Positions 1-10,164 of a stretch of DNA of 64,000 nucleotides are shown piece by piece. Made by a program: the position numbers and the translations under genes. Position 1 is the first letter of the stretch. The number at the start of each line of letters is the position of its first letter. The DNA is from Rhodopseudomonas faecalis (lineage in GTDB: Bacteria; Pseudomonadota; Alphaproteobacteria; Rhizobiales; Xanthobacteraceae), in contig NZ_QJTI01000002.1 in NCBI RefSeq assembly GCF_003217325.1, forward strand, positions 271,548 through 335,547, written 5' to 3'. The notes beneath the pieces were generated by a model. It was not told where the DNA came from. It saw only the letters and a list, made by a program, of their open reading frames with translations, and ran no database searches.

Positions 1-627
1 GGAGATCGTCTCGATCACCGAATTGACGTCGAGCCCGGCCTTCTTGGCAAAGTGGATGGCTTCCGACAGCCCTTCCACCAGCCCGGCGATACAGATCTGG
101 TTGACCATTTTGGTGAGCTGGCCGGCACCGGCCGGGCCGAGCCGTTTGCACATCCGCGCATAGCTGGCGATCATCGCTTCGGCGCGCGCATAGGCCGCCT
201 CGTCGCCGCCGCACATCACGGTCAGCACGCCGTTTTCGGCGCCGGCCTGACCGCCCGACACCGGGGCGTCGACGAAGTGGAAGCCGCGCCGGCGCGCCTC
301 GGCGTCGAGTTCACGCGCGACCTCGGCCGAGGCGGTGGTGTGATCGACAAAGATCGCATCCGGCGACATCGCGGCAAACGCGCCATCGGCGCCGATCGTG
401 ACCGCGCGCAGATCGTCGTCATTGCCGACGCAGGCCATCACAAAATCCTGACCGGCCGCGGCCTCGCGCGGCGTCGGCGCGGTCCGGCCGCCGAACTTGT
501 CCGCCCAAGCCTGCGCCTTTGCCGCGGTGCGGTTGTACACCGTGACCTCGTGGCCGCCCTTGACGACGAGATGGCCAGCCATGGGAAAACCCATGACGCC
601 GAGACCCAGAAAAGCGACTTTCGCCAT
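1..627 (-). CDS. 3-hydroxyisobutyrate dehydrogenase-like NAD(P)-dependent oxidoreductase (3' end missing)
   Basis: The visible 209 residues start with a Rossmann fold carrying GLGVMG at residues 8-13. They continue through the substrate-binding motif DAPVSGG (about 120-126) to the catalytic lysine region GQLTKMVNQ with K173. This is the beta-hydroxyacid dehydrogenase family, which oxidises 3-hydroxyisobutyrate or related short hydroxyacids, or reduces tartronate semialdehyde. Family members are about 290-300 aa, so roughly 85 C-terminal residues lie beyond the left edge. The ATG has an AGGA about 9 nt upstream. The substrate cannot be told from the sequence. It is divergent from the Mrp gene to the right. 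Confidence 0.85.
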   Translation of the reverse strand, partial: MAKVAFLGLGVMGFPMAGHLVVKGGHEVTVYNRTAAKAQAWADKFGGRTAPTPREAAAGQDFVMACVGNDDDLRAVTIGADGAFAAMSPDAIFVDHTTASAEVARELDAEARRRGFHFVDAPVSGGQAGAENGVLTVMCGGDEAAYARAEAMIASYARMCKRLGPAGAGQLTKMVNQICIAGLVEGLSEAIHFAKKAGLDVNSVIETIS

Positions 628-846
628 GCGATCGATCCTGAAATGAGGGCGAGGGGAGGCCGTGTTGCAGTTCGCGGCCGCAACGGCTGCGAGCCCGTTG
701 CGGAGCTGGGCGCGACAGCATAAACCCGGCCAGATCGACGGCAAGGTCCTCTTGCCAGCCGAACCGCGGCCGAGTGGCGCGGTTCTGACCAGTGATCCCG
801 TATGCGTCGCGAGCTGGTCTGTCTGTGGTGCTTGCAGGAGAACATC

Positions 847-1947
847 GTGAGCGTAACGCAACAGCAAATTCTCGAAAGCCTGTCCAAGGTGCCGTCGCCG
901 CGCGGCGCGCTCACCAATGCCGGCGTGCTGTCGGCGATCACCATCGTCAAGGACAAGGTCTATTTCGCGATCAATGTCGACGCCGGCGAAGTCAAAGCCT
1001 GGGAGCCGGTGCGCGCGCAGGCGGAGGCCGCGGTGCGGGCCGTGCCCGGCGTTGCCGCGGTGATGGTGGCGCTGACCGCTGAGCGTGCAGCCGGCGCCGC
1101 GCCGGCGCCCCGTTCCGGCATTGCGCCGGCCAGCAGCCATCGCTCGCCCGGCGCGGGCGCGCCGTCGCCGATGTCGCGTCAGGCTGCTATTCCCGGCGTG
1201 AACGCGGTGATTGCGGTCGCGTCCGGCAAGGGCGGCGTCGGCAAGTCCACCACGGCGATCAATCTGGCGCTCGGCCTGCGCGAACTCGGCCTGCGGGTCG
1301 GGCTGCTCGACGCCGATATTTACGGCCCGTCGGTTCCGAAGCTGATCGGCACCAGCGCACGGCCGGAGCTCGATGACAATCGCCGCATGGTGCCGCTGGC
1401 AAAGTTTGGCCTGGCGGTGATGTCGATCGGCTTCCTGATCGATCCGGACAGCCCGGTGGTGTGGCGCGCGCCGATGGTGGTGTCGGCGATCACGCAGATG
1501 CTGCGCGATGTCGATTGGGGCGAGCTTGACGTGCTGGTGGTCGATATGCCGCCCGGCACCGGCGATGCCCAGCTGACGCTGGCACAAAACGTTCCGCTGC
1601 GCGGCGCGGTGATCGTCTCGACGCCGCAGGACCTGGCGCTGATCGACGCGCGGCGCGGCCTTGCGATGTTCACCAAGGTCGAGGTCCCGGTGCTCGGCAT
1701 TGTCGAGAACATGAGCTATTTCCAATGCCCGCATTGCGGAACCCGCTCCGACATCTTCGGCCATGGCGGCGCGCGCGATGAAGCCGAGCGGCTCGGCGTG
1801 CCGTTCCTCGGCGAAATCCCGCTGCATATGGACATTCGCGCCACCTCGGACGCCGGCACGCCGGTGATGGTCAGCGATCCGCAAGGCGTGCACGCCATGG
1901 CCTATCGCGCCATTGCCGTGCAGCTGCTCGATCAGTTGCGGCCCTGA
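847..1947 (+). CDS. mrp: Mrp/ApbC family P-loop ATPase, iron-sulfur carrier
   Basis: A protein of 366 aa with an N-terminal MIP18/DUF59 domain (about 1-80), a Pro/Ala-rich linker and a ParA/MinD-type ATPase domain. The deviant Walker A GKGGVGKST lies at residues 127-135, and the CPHC pair of the Fe-S binding motif follows later in the ATPase domain. Mrp/ApbC proteins bind and transfer [4Fe-4S] clusters to apo-enzymes in the cytosol. I chose the GTG at 847 because AGGAG ends 6 nt upstream. An in-frame ATG at 802 would add 15 residues that do not resemble the family. A hairpin without a T-run (arms 1955-1963 and 1977-1985) follows the stop. Confidence 0.9.
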   Translation: MSVTQQQILESLSKVPSPRGALTNAGVLSAITIVKDKVYFAINVDAGEVKAWEPVRAQAEAAVRAVPGVAAVMVALTAERAAGAAPAPRSGIAPASSHRSPGAGAPSPMSRQAAIPGVNAVIAVASGKGGVGKSTTAINLALGLRELGLRVGLLDADIYGPSVPKLIGTSARPELDDNRRMVPLAKFGLAVMSIGFLIDPDSPVVWRAPMVVSAITQMLRDVDWGELDVLVVDMPPGTGDAQLTLAQNVPLRGAVIVSTPQDLALIDARRGLAMFTKVEVPVLGIVENMSYFQCPHCGTRSDIFGHGGARDEAERLGVPFLGEIPLHMDIRATSDAGTPVMVSDPQGVHAMAYRAIAVQLLDQLRP

Positions 1948-3324
<1,377 letters not shown>

Positions 3325-3330
3325 TCGAGC

Positions 3331-3479
3331 TGATAGCAACGGCGATTGATACCAACCTATCCGCACGTCATGGCCGGGCTCGTCCCGGCCATCCACGCCT
3401 TTGATCTTGATACGATTTCAAGACGTGGATACCCGCGACAAGCGCGGGTATGACGGTCATTGGTACAACCCGATGGTAT
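3331..3479 (+). repeat. Interspersed palindromic repeat, family A copy 1
   Basis: About 149 bp. It starts TGATAGCAACGGC and contains the hairpin TGGCCGGGCTCGTCCCGGCCA, then a second hairpin around ACCCGCGACAAGCGCGGGT, and ends GACGGTCATTGGTACAACCCGATGGTAT. Close copies occur at 16164-16310 (inverted), 22786-22920, 35579-35690 (inverted) and, degenerate, 59545-59643. It lies directly after the TRAP binding-protein gene. Confidence 0.85.
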
Positions 3480-3491
3480 GATATCTAAAAC

Positions 3492-3528
3492 AAAGCCCGG
3501 CCTTCATGCGAAGGCCGGGCTTTTTATT
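3492..3528 (+). terminator. Rho-independent terminator after the TRAP binding-protein gene
   Basis: A 13-bp perfect stem (AAAGCCCGGCCTT with its complement) around a CATGCG loop, followed by TTTTTATT. It lies between the converging TRAP genes. The A-rich left flank may also let it work in the opposite direction. Confidence 0.85.
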
Positions 3529-3550
3529 GTCTGCGGCTTGGTTTCAAACT

Positions 3551-3631
3551 GCCGTCATCGCGAGGAGCGAAGCGACGAAGCAATCCATGTTTGTGCACTG
3601 ATCTGGATTGCTTCGCTTCGCTCGCAATGAG
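3551..3631. repeat. Interspersed palindromic repeat, family B copy 1
   Basis: An imperfect inverted repeat. CATCGCGAGGAGCGAAGCGA plus CGAAGCAATCCA pairs with TGGATTGCTTCGCTTCGCTC plus GCAATGA. A second copy is at 19932-20010. It sits 25 bp beyond the stop codon of the TRAP large permease. Confidence 0.8.
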
Positions 3632-3655
3632 GTAGAGCGCGCCTCGACGTACCCG

Positions 3656-5497
3656 TCAGAATTTCGGCGGACCAAAATCCAGCGGCGGCATCTCGATCTG
3701 CGGGACGTCGATATTGACCTTGGAGGGGTCAACAATTGTCGCCGTGCCCTTGTAGTGCATCACCATCGACGGGAATGCGATCACCAGCGCCACCATGACC
3801 AGCTGGATGATCACGAACGGCACCGCGCCCCAATAGATCTGCCCGGTGGTCACTGGTTCCATGGTTTTGCCGCTGATCCGGTCGATATAGGGCACTTTGG
3901 GTGCCACCGATCTCAGGAAGAACAGCGCAAAGCCGAATGGCGGATGCATGAACGAGGTCTGCATGTTGACCGCGAGCATGATGCCGAACCAGACGAGGTC
4001 GATGCCGAGCTTTTCGGCCGCCGGGCCGAGCAGCGGGATCACGATGAATGCCAGCTCGAAGAAGTCGAGGAAGAACGCCAGGATGAACACGAAGGCGTTG
4101 ACGAACAAAAGGAAGCCGAGCTGGCCGCCGGGCATCGACACCAGCAGTTCTTCGACCCAGCGATGGCCGTTGACGCCATAGAAGGTCAGCGAGAACACCC
4201 GGGCGCCGATCAGGATGAAGATCACGAACGCCGCGAGCTTGGCGGTCGACTCGACCGCCTGCTTGGTCAGGCCAAAGGTCAGGCGCCGTTTCATCAGCGC
4301 CAGCAGCATGGCGCCGGCCGCACCCATCGCGCCGCCTTCGGTCGGCGTAGCGACGCCGATGAAGATGGTGCCGAGCACCAGGAAGATCAGGCCGAGCGGC
4401 GGCACCATCACGAACACCACCTGCTCGGCAAGCTTCGACAGCAGCTTGAGCTTCAGCACCCGGTTGATCACCGCGGCGCCAAAGCACAGCGCCACCGTCA
4501 CCGACATGGTCAGCACCACATAGTCGGCGCCTGACTTCACCTCGGTGTAGGACATCACCACGATCGCGAGCGCGGTCGCCGCCGCTAGCACCAGGAACAG
4601 CGAAATCGTCATCATCCGGATCGCGCCGACGAACGGCTTGGTCATGATGCCGAGCACCAGGAAGAACCAGATGCCGTGCATCACCAGTTCGCTGGCGCCA
4701 ACCGTGGCAAAGAACGGTGCCGTCCAGTCGAACAACCGCAGATGCACCACGAGCAGATAGGACGCCGCGGCGGCGGTGAGCGCGGCGAGCGGCAGGATCA
4801 GCGGGCTGCGCGCGGTCTCCGGCTCGCGCAGGGTCTGGGCTTCCAGCGGCAGGCCGGGCACCGACTTCGGTGCGATGATCGTCATCAGGAAGATGTAGCT
4901 GGCGTAGAGCAGCGCCAGCACGATGCCGGGGATGAAGGCGCCTTCATACATGTCGCCCACCGAGCGGCCGAGCTGGTCGGCCATCACGATCAGCACCAGC
5001 GAGGGCGGGATGATCTGGGCGAGGGTGCCGGAGGCCGCGATCACGCCCGAAGCGATGCGCCGGTCATAGCCGTAGCGCAGCATGATCGGCAGCGAGATCA
5101 GGCCCATCGAGATCACCGAGGCCGCGACCACGCCGGTGGTGGCGGCCAGCAGCGCGCCGACGAACACCACCGCATAGGCGATGCCGCCGCGCACCGAGCC
5201 GAATAACTGGCCGATGGTTTCCAGCAGGTCCTCTGCCATGCCAGATCTCTCCAGCACCAGCCCCATGAAGGTGAAGAATGGAATGGCCAGCAGCGTGTCG
5301 TTATTCATCACGCCGTAGACCCGTTCGGGCAGCGCCTGCAAAAAGTCCGGACGGAACAGTCCGAGTTCGATGCCGATGAAGGCGAAGATCAGGCCGTTCG
5401 CCGCGAGCGAAAACGCCACCGGATAGCCCAGCAGCAGAAACACCACCAGCGACACGAACATGATCGGCGCCATGTAGTGAATGAACATCGCGGTCAT
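3656..5497 (-). CDS. TRAP transporter large permease (DctM type, long form)
   Basis: A polytopic inner-membrane protein of 613 aa, the ion-coupled transport subunit of the TRAP transporter. The N-terminal about 210 residues and the C-terminal half match DctM-like helices, including the PTEGGAMGA segment. Ordinary DctM proteins are about 430 aa. Here an extra block of roughly 150 residues with about four more hydrophobic helices (about 215-365) splits the two halves. The stop is 132 bp from the terminator behind the convergent binding-protein gene. The ATG has an AGAGGG element about 8 nt upstream. It follows the small permease gene by 26 bp, which supports co-transcription. Confidence 0.88.
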   Translation of the reverse strand: MTAMFIHYMAPIMFVSLVVFLLLGYPVAFSLAANGLIFAFIGIELGLFRPDFLQALPERVYGVMNNDTLLAIPFFTFMGLVLERSGMAEDLLETIGQLFGSVRGGIAYAVVFVGALLAATTGVVAASVISMGLISLPIMLRYGYDRRIASGVIAASGTLAQIIPPSLVLIVMADQLGRSVGDMYEGAFIPGIVLALLYASYIFLMTIIAPKSVPGLPLEAQTLREPETARSPLILPLAALTAAAASYLLVVHLRLFDWTAPFFATVGASELVMHGIWFFLVLGIMTKPFVGAIRMMTISLFLVLAAATALAIVVMSYTEVKSGADYVVLTMSVTVALCFGAAVINRVLKLKLLSKLAEQVVFVMVPPLGLIFLVLGTIFIGVATPTEGGAMGAAGAMLLALMKRRLTFGLTKQAVESTAKLAAFVIFILIGARVFSLTFYGVNGHRWVEELLVSMPGGQLGFLLFVNAFVFILAFFLDFFELAFIVIPLLGPAAEKLGIDLVWFGIMLAVNMQTSFMHPPFGFALFFLRSVAPKVPYIDRISGKTMEPVTTGQIYWGAVPFVIIQLVMVALVIAFPSMVMHYKGTATIVDPSKVNIDVPQIEMPPLDFGPPKF

Positions 5498-5523
5498 TGC
5501 CGTACCCTCTTAACTGACCGCGA

Positions 5524-6123
5524 TTATCGCTTGTCGCCGGCTATCACTGTGGCCATCAGCCGCTCGGCCTCGATCTCGGCCGAGTGGTGCGAACCGGGGC
5601 CGGAGGCGTTCGAGTCCGGGATGCGCCCCATCAGCATGGCGGCGCGTTTGATGATCTCGGAGATCGCCTGGATGATCAGCAGCACGCAGGCCACCATGAT
5701 CAGCGACTTGGCCGGCCATTGCGGCAGGCCGCCAGCGCTGAACGATTGTTCGTTCTGATGCCAGGAGTTGAGGAAAAACGGGATCGACCACCACAGCATG
5801 ATCACCGCGAACGGCAGCAGGAAGAACACATGGCCGATCATGTCGATCCAGCCGCGCAGCTTGAGCGGCAGCGCATGATTGATGATGTCGATGCGAATGT
5901 GCTCGTTGTTGAGCAGGGTCCAGGGCGAGCACAGCAGGAACACCACGCTGAACAGCACCCACTGCATCTCCAGAAACAGATTGGAGGACACGTCGAGGGT
6001 CTTGCGGACCACCGCGTTGGTCGCCGAGATCACCACGGCAATCAGGATCAACCAGGATACCCAACGCCCAATGACGCTGTTGACGGCGTCAATCGCCCGG
6101 CTGAGTGCAAGTAAGCTTCGCAA
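5524..6123 (-). CDS. TRAP transporter small permease (DctQ type)
   Basis: An inner-membrane protein of 199 aa with four hydrophobic helices, as expected for DctQ subunits. The segment LLNNEHIRIDI falls in the conserved region after helix 2. It should pair with the DctM-like protein encoded 26 bp downstream and receive substrate from the DctP-like protein. The start is a TTG (6121-6123) with GGGGGA about 7 nt upstream. No ATG lies near the family's usual N-terminus, so the TTG is preferred. Confidence 0.87.
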   Translation of the reverse strand: MRSLLALSRAIDAVNSVIGRWVSWLILIAVVISATNAVVRKTLDVSSNLFLEMQWVLFSVVFLLCSPWTLLNNEHIRIDIINHALPLKLRGWIDMIGHVFFLLPFAVIMLWWSIPFFLNSWHQNEQSFSAGGLPQWPAKSLIMVACVLLIIQAISEIIKRAAMLMGRIPDSNASGPGSHHSAEIEAERLMATVIAGDKR

Positions 6124-6308
6124 GGCTGTTTCCCCCGGGTTGCTGCTTGTCGGTGGTCCCCGAGCGCTAAGCCGCCGTCAGCCGAGGCTGGGAGAGATAG
6201 CCGCACAATTTCAGCGGACTATTGTGACGTCAATCGGAAAAACAACGGGCTCGCTGGCCGCGACGACGTGTACCACGGGGCTTGCCTGCGGCGGTCCGCG
6301 GACGCCGC

Positions 6309-7340
6309 TCACCCGCCGGTGACGCTCATATGCCGGGCGACGCTTGGCTGGTTGCTGCGCCGATCAATGATGAAGTCATGTCCCTTCGGCTTGGTGCCGA
6401 TGGCCCGGTCGATCGCCGCGATCAGCAGGCGGTCATCGGCCGATGCGCGCAGCGGGGCGCGCAGATCGCTGGCATCGTCCTGGCCAAGACAAGTATGAAG
6501 TGTGCCGGTGCAGGTGATTCTGATCCGGTTGCAGGATTCGCAGAAATTATGGGTCATCGGCGTGATCAGGCCGAGCTTGCCGCCGGTTTCATGAACGCGC
6601 AGATAGCGCGCGGGGCCGCCGCTGCGTTCGTCGAGTTCGCTGAGCGTGTAGTGCTGCGCCAAGCGGTTGCGTACCAGCGACAGCGACACGTATTGGTCGA
6701 TGCGGCCGATGCCGACATCGCCCATCGGCATCACTTCGATCAGCGTCAAGGTCATGCCGTGGCCATGCGCCCAATCGAGCAGGCGAGGGATCTCGTCCTC
6801 ATTAAGGTCCTTGAGAACCACGGTGTTGATCTTGACGGCAAGCCCGGCGCGCTGCGCCGTTTGAATGCCGGCCAGCACCCGGTGAAGATCGCCCCAGCGC
6901 GTGATGGCGCGGAATTTGTCGGGATCGAGCGTATCAAGCGACACATTGATGCGCTGAATGCCGCAATCGCGCAGTTCGGCCGCGTAGCGCTGCAATTGTG
7001 AGCCGTTGGTGGTGAGCGTCAACTCATCAAGGCCGCCGCTATCAAGATGGCGCGACAACAGCCGCAGCAGCGACATGACATTGCGCCGGACCAGCGGTTC
7101 GCCGCCGGTGAGGCGGATCTTGCGCACGCCTTTTTGAATGAAGGCCGCGCATAGCCGGTCGAGTTCTTCGTAAGTGAGCAGGTCGGCGCGCGGCAGGAAA
7201 GTCATGTCCTCGGACATGCAATAAGTGCAGCGCAGATCGCAGCGGTCGGTGATCGACAGTCGCAGATAGCTGATCGATCGACCAAAGCGGTCGATCATGG
7301 TTGACGGCGTGGCAGCAGGTGGGGTCAGCGCGGCTCCCAT
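6309..7340 (-). CDS. moaA: GTP 3',8-cyclase MoaA
   Basis: A radical-SAM enzyme of 343 aa that makes the first intermediate of molybdenum cofactor from GTP. The SAM cluster motif is C34-x3-C38-x2-C41 (CDLRCTYC). The LTGGEPL motif follows. The C-terminal second cluster motif is CESCN...C...C, and the protein ends in a Gly-Gly dipeptide as MoaA does. The start at 7340 gives a 14-residue extension before the conserved MIDRFGR, so the ATG at 7298 is an alternative. No other Mo-cofactor gene is adjacent. A perfect 18-bp palindrome precedes it (7403-7442). Confidence 0.95.
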   Translation of the reverse strand: MGAALTPPAATPSTMIDRFGRSISYLRLSITDRCDLRCTYCMSEDMTFLPRADLLTYEELDRLCAAFIQKGVRKIRLTGGEPLVRRNVMSLLRLLSRHLDSGGLDELTLTTNGSQLQRYAAELRDCGIQRINVSLDTLDPDKFRAITRWGDLHRVLAGIQTAQRAGLAVKINTVVLKDLNEDEIPRLLDWAHGHGMTLTLIEVMPMGDVGIGRIDQYVSLSLVRNRLAQHYTLSELDERSGGPARYLRVHETGGKLGLITPMTHNFCESCNRIRITCTGTLHTCLGQDDASDLRAPLRASADDRLLIAAIDRAIGTKPKGHDFIIDRRSNQPSVARHMSVTGG

Positions 7341-7402
7341 CGTCCAACCAGTCCTCCCGGTCGCCGTTCAAATGGCGGCGTGGAGAACAATGTAAGCGCC
7401 GG

Positions 7403-7442
7403 CGCGGTCCCGCACAATCAAACATGATTGTGCGGGACCGCG
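7403..7442 (-). promoter_or_regulatory. 18-bp perfect inverted repeat between the PEGA lipoprotein gene and moaA
   Basis: The arms CGCGGTCCCGCACAATCA (7403-7420) and its exact complement (7425-7442) flank an AACA loop. It starts 7 bp after the lipoprotein stop and lies 63 bp before the moaA start. There is no T-run on either side, so it is not a standard intrinsic terminator. It could be an RNA hairpin separating the genes or a DNA-binding site. Confidence 0.6.
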
Positions 7443-7449
7443 GACTTGA

Positions 7450-7905
7450 TCAGCGCGTCGCCGCCGGATCGGGGAACGGCGAGGATTCGGCCGGCTCGGC
7501 CGCGGCCGGGGCCTCGTCGGCCGGCTTCGGCTTGCGCTTGCGCACCGGCTTCGACTTCTTGGCCGGGGTGGCGGCCTGCAACTCGGCCAGCACCGGGTTC
7601 GGGTCGGCCGAGGTGACCGGCGGCGAGGTGAAGTCGCCCGGGGTGGTGGTGACCTGCACCGGCACCGTCGCGCTCTGATACTTGTTCATCGAGAAGGTGA
7701 CGGTGAAGTTGCCGTTGGCCGGCACGGTCACCGAGCACGGTGTCTTACAGCTCGGACCAACCGAAGTAACGGCTTCAGCACCGGACGGCACCGAATCGAG
7801 CTGCACCGTCACGGTGGGGGGCGCCGACTTGAAGGCGTCCAACGACATCGAGGAACAGCCAGCCAAGCTCAAGCTCGCCGCTGCGATCACGAAAACTCTA
7901 CGCAT
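7450..7905 (-). CDS. PEGA-domain lipoprotein
   Basis: A protein of 151 aa. The N-terminus MRRVFVIAAASLSLAGC is a lipoprotein signal with lipobox LAGC (residues 14-17, C17 modified). A PEGA-like beta domain follows (about 30-95, VTVQLDSVPSGAEAVTS, with a Cys pair SCKTPCS). The C-terminal tail is rich in Lys, Pro and Ala. PEGA domains are associated with envelope structures and exopolysaccharide systems, but the exact role is unknown. I chose the ATG at 7905 because the signal begins there, and the longer open frame (to 7983) adds only basic residues. A candidate CtrA site lies about 100 bp upstream. Confidence 0.75.
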   Translation of the reverse strand: MRRVFVIAAASLSLAGCSSMSLDAFKSAPPTVTVQLDSVPSGAEAVTSVGPSCKTPCSVTVPANGNFTVTFSMNKYQSATVPVQVTTTPGDFTSPPVTSADPNPVLAELQAATPAKKSKPVRKRKPKPADEAPAAAEPAESSPFPDPAATR

Positions 7906-8001
7906 GTTATTTCTGCCAATTCTGATGCGGCTTCGCGCCACAGTCCCGCTTCGGAACTTACGGGCGACCGGGGGCCCTTGCAACCGACACGGCTATAAAC
8001 G

Positions 8002-8018
8002 TTAAGCTTTGGTTAACC
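8002..8018. promoter_or_regulatory. Candidate full CtrA box
   Basis: TTAA (8002-8005), seven bases, then TTAAC (8013-8017) match the TTAA-N7-TTAAC consensus of the alphaproteobacterial cell-cycle regulator CtrA exactly. The near-palindrome reads the same on both strands. It lies about 97 bp upstream of the PEGA lipoprotein start and beyond the gph stop, so the lipoprotein gene is the likely target. Confidence 0.5.
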
Positions 8019-8045
8019 ACGTCCGGGCGGGCCGAACCAGCGGTA

Positions 8046-8732
8046 TCAGGCGCTCTGCCGGTTTTCCATCAGGCTGGCGACCGCGGCCGGCAGCTCGCTG
8101 TAATGGCCGATCAGCCGGTCCGGATTGAGTTCCGCGATCGGTACGTCGGTATAACCAAACTCGACGCCAATTACAGGGATACCCGCGCGGCGCGCAACAC
8201 CGACATCCGGCCCGGCATCGCCGACCATGATCGCCTGGTTCAGATCGGCGCCGGCGCGCGCCACGGTCTGGCGCAGGATCACCGGGTCGGGCTTGGACAC
8301 GCCAAACGTGTCGCCGCCGCAGATCGCGGCAAAGCGCGAGGTCATGTCGAGCCGGTCGAGCAGCAGTTTCGACAGCCATTCCAGCTTGTTGGTGCAGACC
8401 GCGAACCGATAGCCCTGCGCGGCGAGGGTATCGAGCGCCGTCTCCAGCCCTTCGAACGGCCGGGACTCGTCGGCGATATGGGCCGAATAATACTCGATGA
8501 AATCATTGGTCAGCCGGTTGATATCGGCGACGCTGGCATTGCGGCCATCAACTTCCAGACCGCGTTCGATCAGCTTGCGAACGCCGGCGCCGATCATGTT
8601 GCGCGCCGCGGCCATCGGCACGGCGGGCATACCTTCGCGGACCAGGATGTAATTGAGGGCGTTGACGAGGTCGGGGGCGGTGTCGACCAAGGTGCCATCG
8701 AGATCGAAGACGATAATGCGAGATAATGTCAT
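8046..8732 (-). CDS. gph: Phosphoglycolate phosphatase (HAD family)
   Basis: A cytosolic HAD hydrolase of 228 aa. Motif I is DLDGTLVDT with nucleophile D10. Motif II is VCTNK, and motifs III/IV are SKPDP and MVGDAGPDV. The alpha-helical cap between motifs I and II fits class C1 Gph, which dephosphorylates 2-phosphoglycolate from DNA repair or photorespiratory metabolism. The length is normal for the family. It is divergent from rpiA with about 157 bp between starts. Other C1 HAD phosphatases share these motifs, so the substrate is inferred. Confidence 0.85.
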   Translation of the reverse strand: MTLSRIIVFDLDGTLVDTAPDLVNALNYILVREGMPAVPMAAARNMIGAGVRKLIERGLEVDGRNASVADINRLTNDFIEYYSAHIADESRPFEGLETALDTLAAQGYRFAVCTNKLEWLSKLLLDRLDMTSRFAAICGGDTFGVSKPDPVILRQTVARAGADLNQAIMVGDAGPDVGVARRAGIPVIGVEFGYTDVPIAELNPDRLIGHYSELPAAVASLMENRQSA

Positions 8733-8889
8733 TCTTAACCGCTAGCGCTCCCTGTGCGTTTTCGCAACCTTACTTAGACCGTTGCCGACGTTTTTTCCGC
8801 CCTGTTCGCCACCGGCAATCAACGCTAGATAAGGCTCGCGTATCGATCGCCGCAATTGCTGCCGCGGTCCCGAGGGGTGAGCCTATCTG

Positions 8890-9615
8890 ATGAGTCCGGA
8901 TGATTTGAAGCGACAAGCCGCCGCAACGGCCCTGGAGCAGGTCCGCGATGGTATGAAATTGGGATTGGGGACGGGGTCGACCGCAAAACACTTCGTCGAG
9001 TTGTTGGGCGCCAAAGTGCGCGCCGGGCTGAACGTGATCGGCGTGCCGACCTCGGAAGTGACGCGCGCCGATGCTGAGCGCTGCGGCATTCCGCTGACCA
9101 CGCTCGATGAAGTCGATCGGCTCGATATCACCGTGGACGGCGCCGACGAAATCGACGGCGCGCTCAATCTGGTCAAAGGCGGCGGCGGCGCGTTGCTGCG
9201 CGAGAAGATCGTGGCGGCGGCGTCCGATCGCATGATCGTGATCGCCGATGACAGCAAGCTGGTCGAGACGCTCGGCCGTTTCCCGCTGCCGATCGAGATC
9301 ATTCCGTTTGGCCTGGCTGCCACCCGGCACGCGATCGAACAGGCCATGGCCAGCTGCGGTATTTCCGGTGAGCTGAAGCTGCGCAGCGGCAAGGATGGCC
9401 ATGCTTTTGTCACCGATGGCGGCCACTGGATCATCGATGCCCATTTGGGCCGGATTCCTGACGCGACCCGCCTCGCTGCCACACTGAGCTTTATTCCCGG
9501 TGTGGTTGAACACGGCTTATTCATCGGCCTTGCAAGTTCGGCGGTGCTCGCCAGCCCGCAAGGAATCCGCATCATGGAGCGGTCATCCGGCCGCGTTTCT
9601 GGAGAATCGAAATGA
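8890..9615 (+). CDS. rpiA: Ribose-5-phosphate isomerase A
   Basis: A protein of 241 aa that interconverts ribose 5-phosphate and ribulose 5-phosphate. Visible family signatures are the phosphate-binding [10 protein letters not shown] near residue 20-30, TVDGADEID with catalytic Asp residues, and [11 protein letters not shown]. It is full length, with GAGG about 15 nt before the ATG. Its last codons overlap the start of the DUF2059 gene (ATGA), so the two are translationally coupled. Confidence 0.95.
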   Translation: MSPDDLKRQAAATALEQVRDGMKLGLGTGSTAKHFVELLGAKVRAGLNVIGVPTSEVTRADAERCGIPLTTLDEVDRLDITVDGADEIDGALNLVKGGGGALLREKIVAAASDRMIVIADDSKLVETLGRFPLPIEIIPFGLAATRHAIEQAMASCGISGELKLRSGKDGHAFVTDGGHWIIDAHLGRIPDATRLAATLSFIPGVVEHGLFIGLASSAVLASPQGIRIMERSSGRVSGESK

Positions 9616-10127
9616 GGACTATCGCGAATATCGTGCTTGCTGCCGGCATTGCGCTCGGCGTGTCGATGACGACCGTGTCCGCACAGCAGGCGGCGCAATT
9701 GAAGCCTGGTACGCCGGCGGCGATGGCGGCGGCGCGCGAAATCCTGGCGATGAAGAACGTCAGCGCGATGTTCTCCAACGCGGTGCCCAACATCGTGCAG
9801 CGCACCAAGGACACCCTGGTCCAGACCAATCTCAACTATCAGAAGGACCTCAACGAGGTCGCGCTGGTGGTGGCCAAGGACACCGCCGGCCGCGAGAAGG
9901 AAATCGCCGAGCAGATGGCGAAGATCTATGCCAACGACTTCACCGAGCAGGAACTGAAGGACCTCGTGACCTTCTACAAGTCGCCGCTCGGCCAAAAACT
10001 GCTGGCGCAGGAGCCGAAGTCGATCGCTGCCAGCATGCAGTACATGAACCAGTGGGCGCAGAGCTTTGCCGAGGAAGTCAACGGCAAGTTCCGCGCTGAG
10101 ATGCGCAAGCGCGGCAAGGAAATCTAA
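9612..10127 (+). CDS. Secreted DUF2059 protein
   Basis: A protein of 171 aa with a Sec signal peptide (about 1-24, ending VSAQ) and a helical DUF2059 domain. Its hallmark is [18 protein letters not shown] near residue 115-132. The family is periplasmic and of unknown function. The start overlaps the rpiA stop by 4 bp, and the glutathione reductase gene follows 37 bp downstream, suggesting one transcript rpiA-DUF2059-gor. Confidence 0.88.
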   Translation: MRTIANIVLAAGIALGVSMTTVSAQQAAQLKPGTPAAMAAAREILAMKNVSAMFSNAVPNIVQRTKDTLVQTNLNYQKDLNEVALVVAKDTAGREKEIAEQMAKIYANDFTEQELKDLVTFYKSPLGQKLLAQEPKSIAASMQYMNQWAQSFAEEVNGKFRAEMRKRGKEI

Positions 10128-10164
10128 CGCCGCATAGCGGGCGTTCAGCAGGAGCCAAGGTCGA

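Noticed and set aside
3608..4534. 308-codon open frame on the plus strand
   Set aside because: It is antisense to the TRAP large permease. The His/Glu/Arg-rich product is the mirror of a hydrophobic protein.
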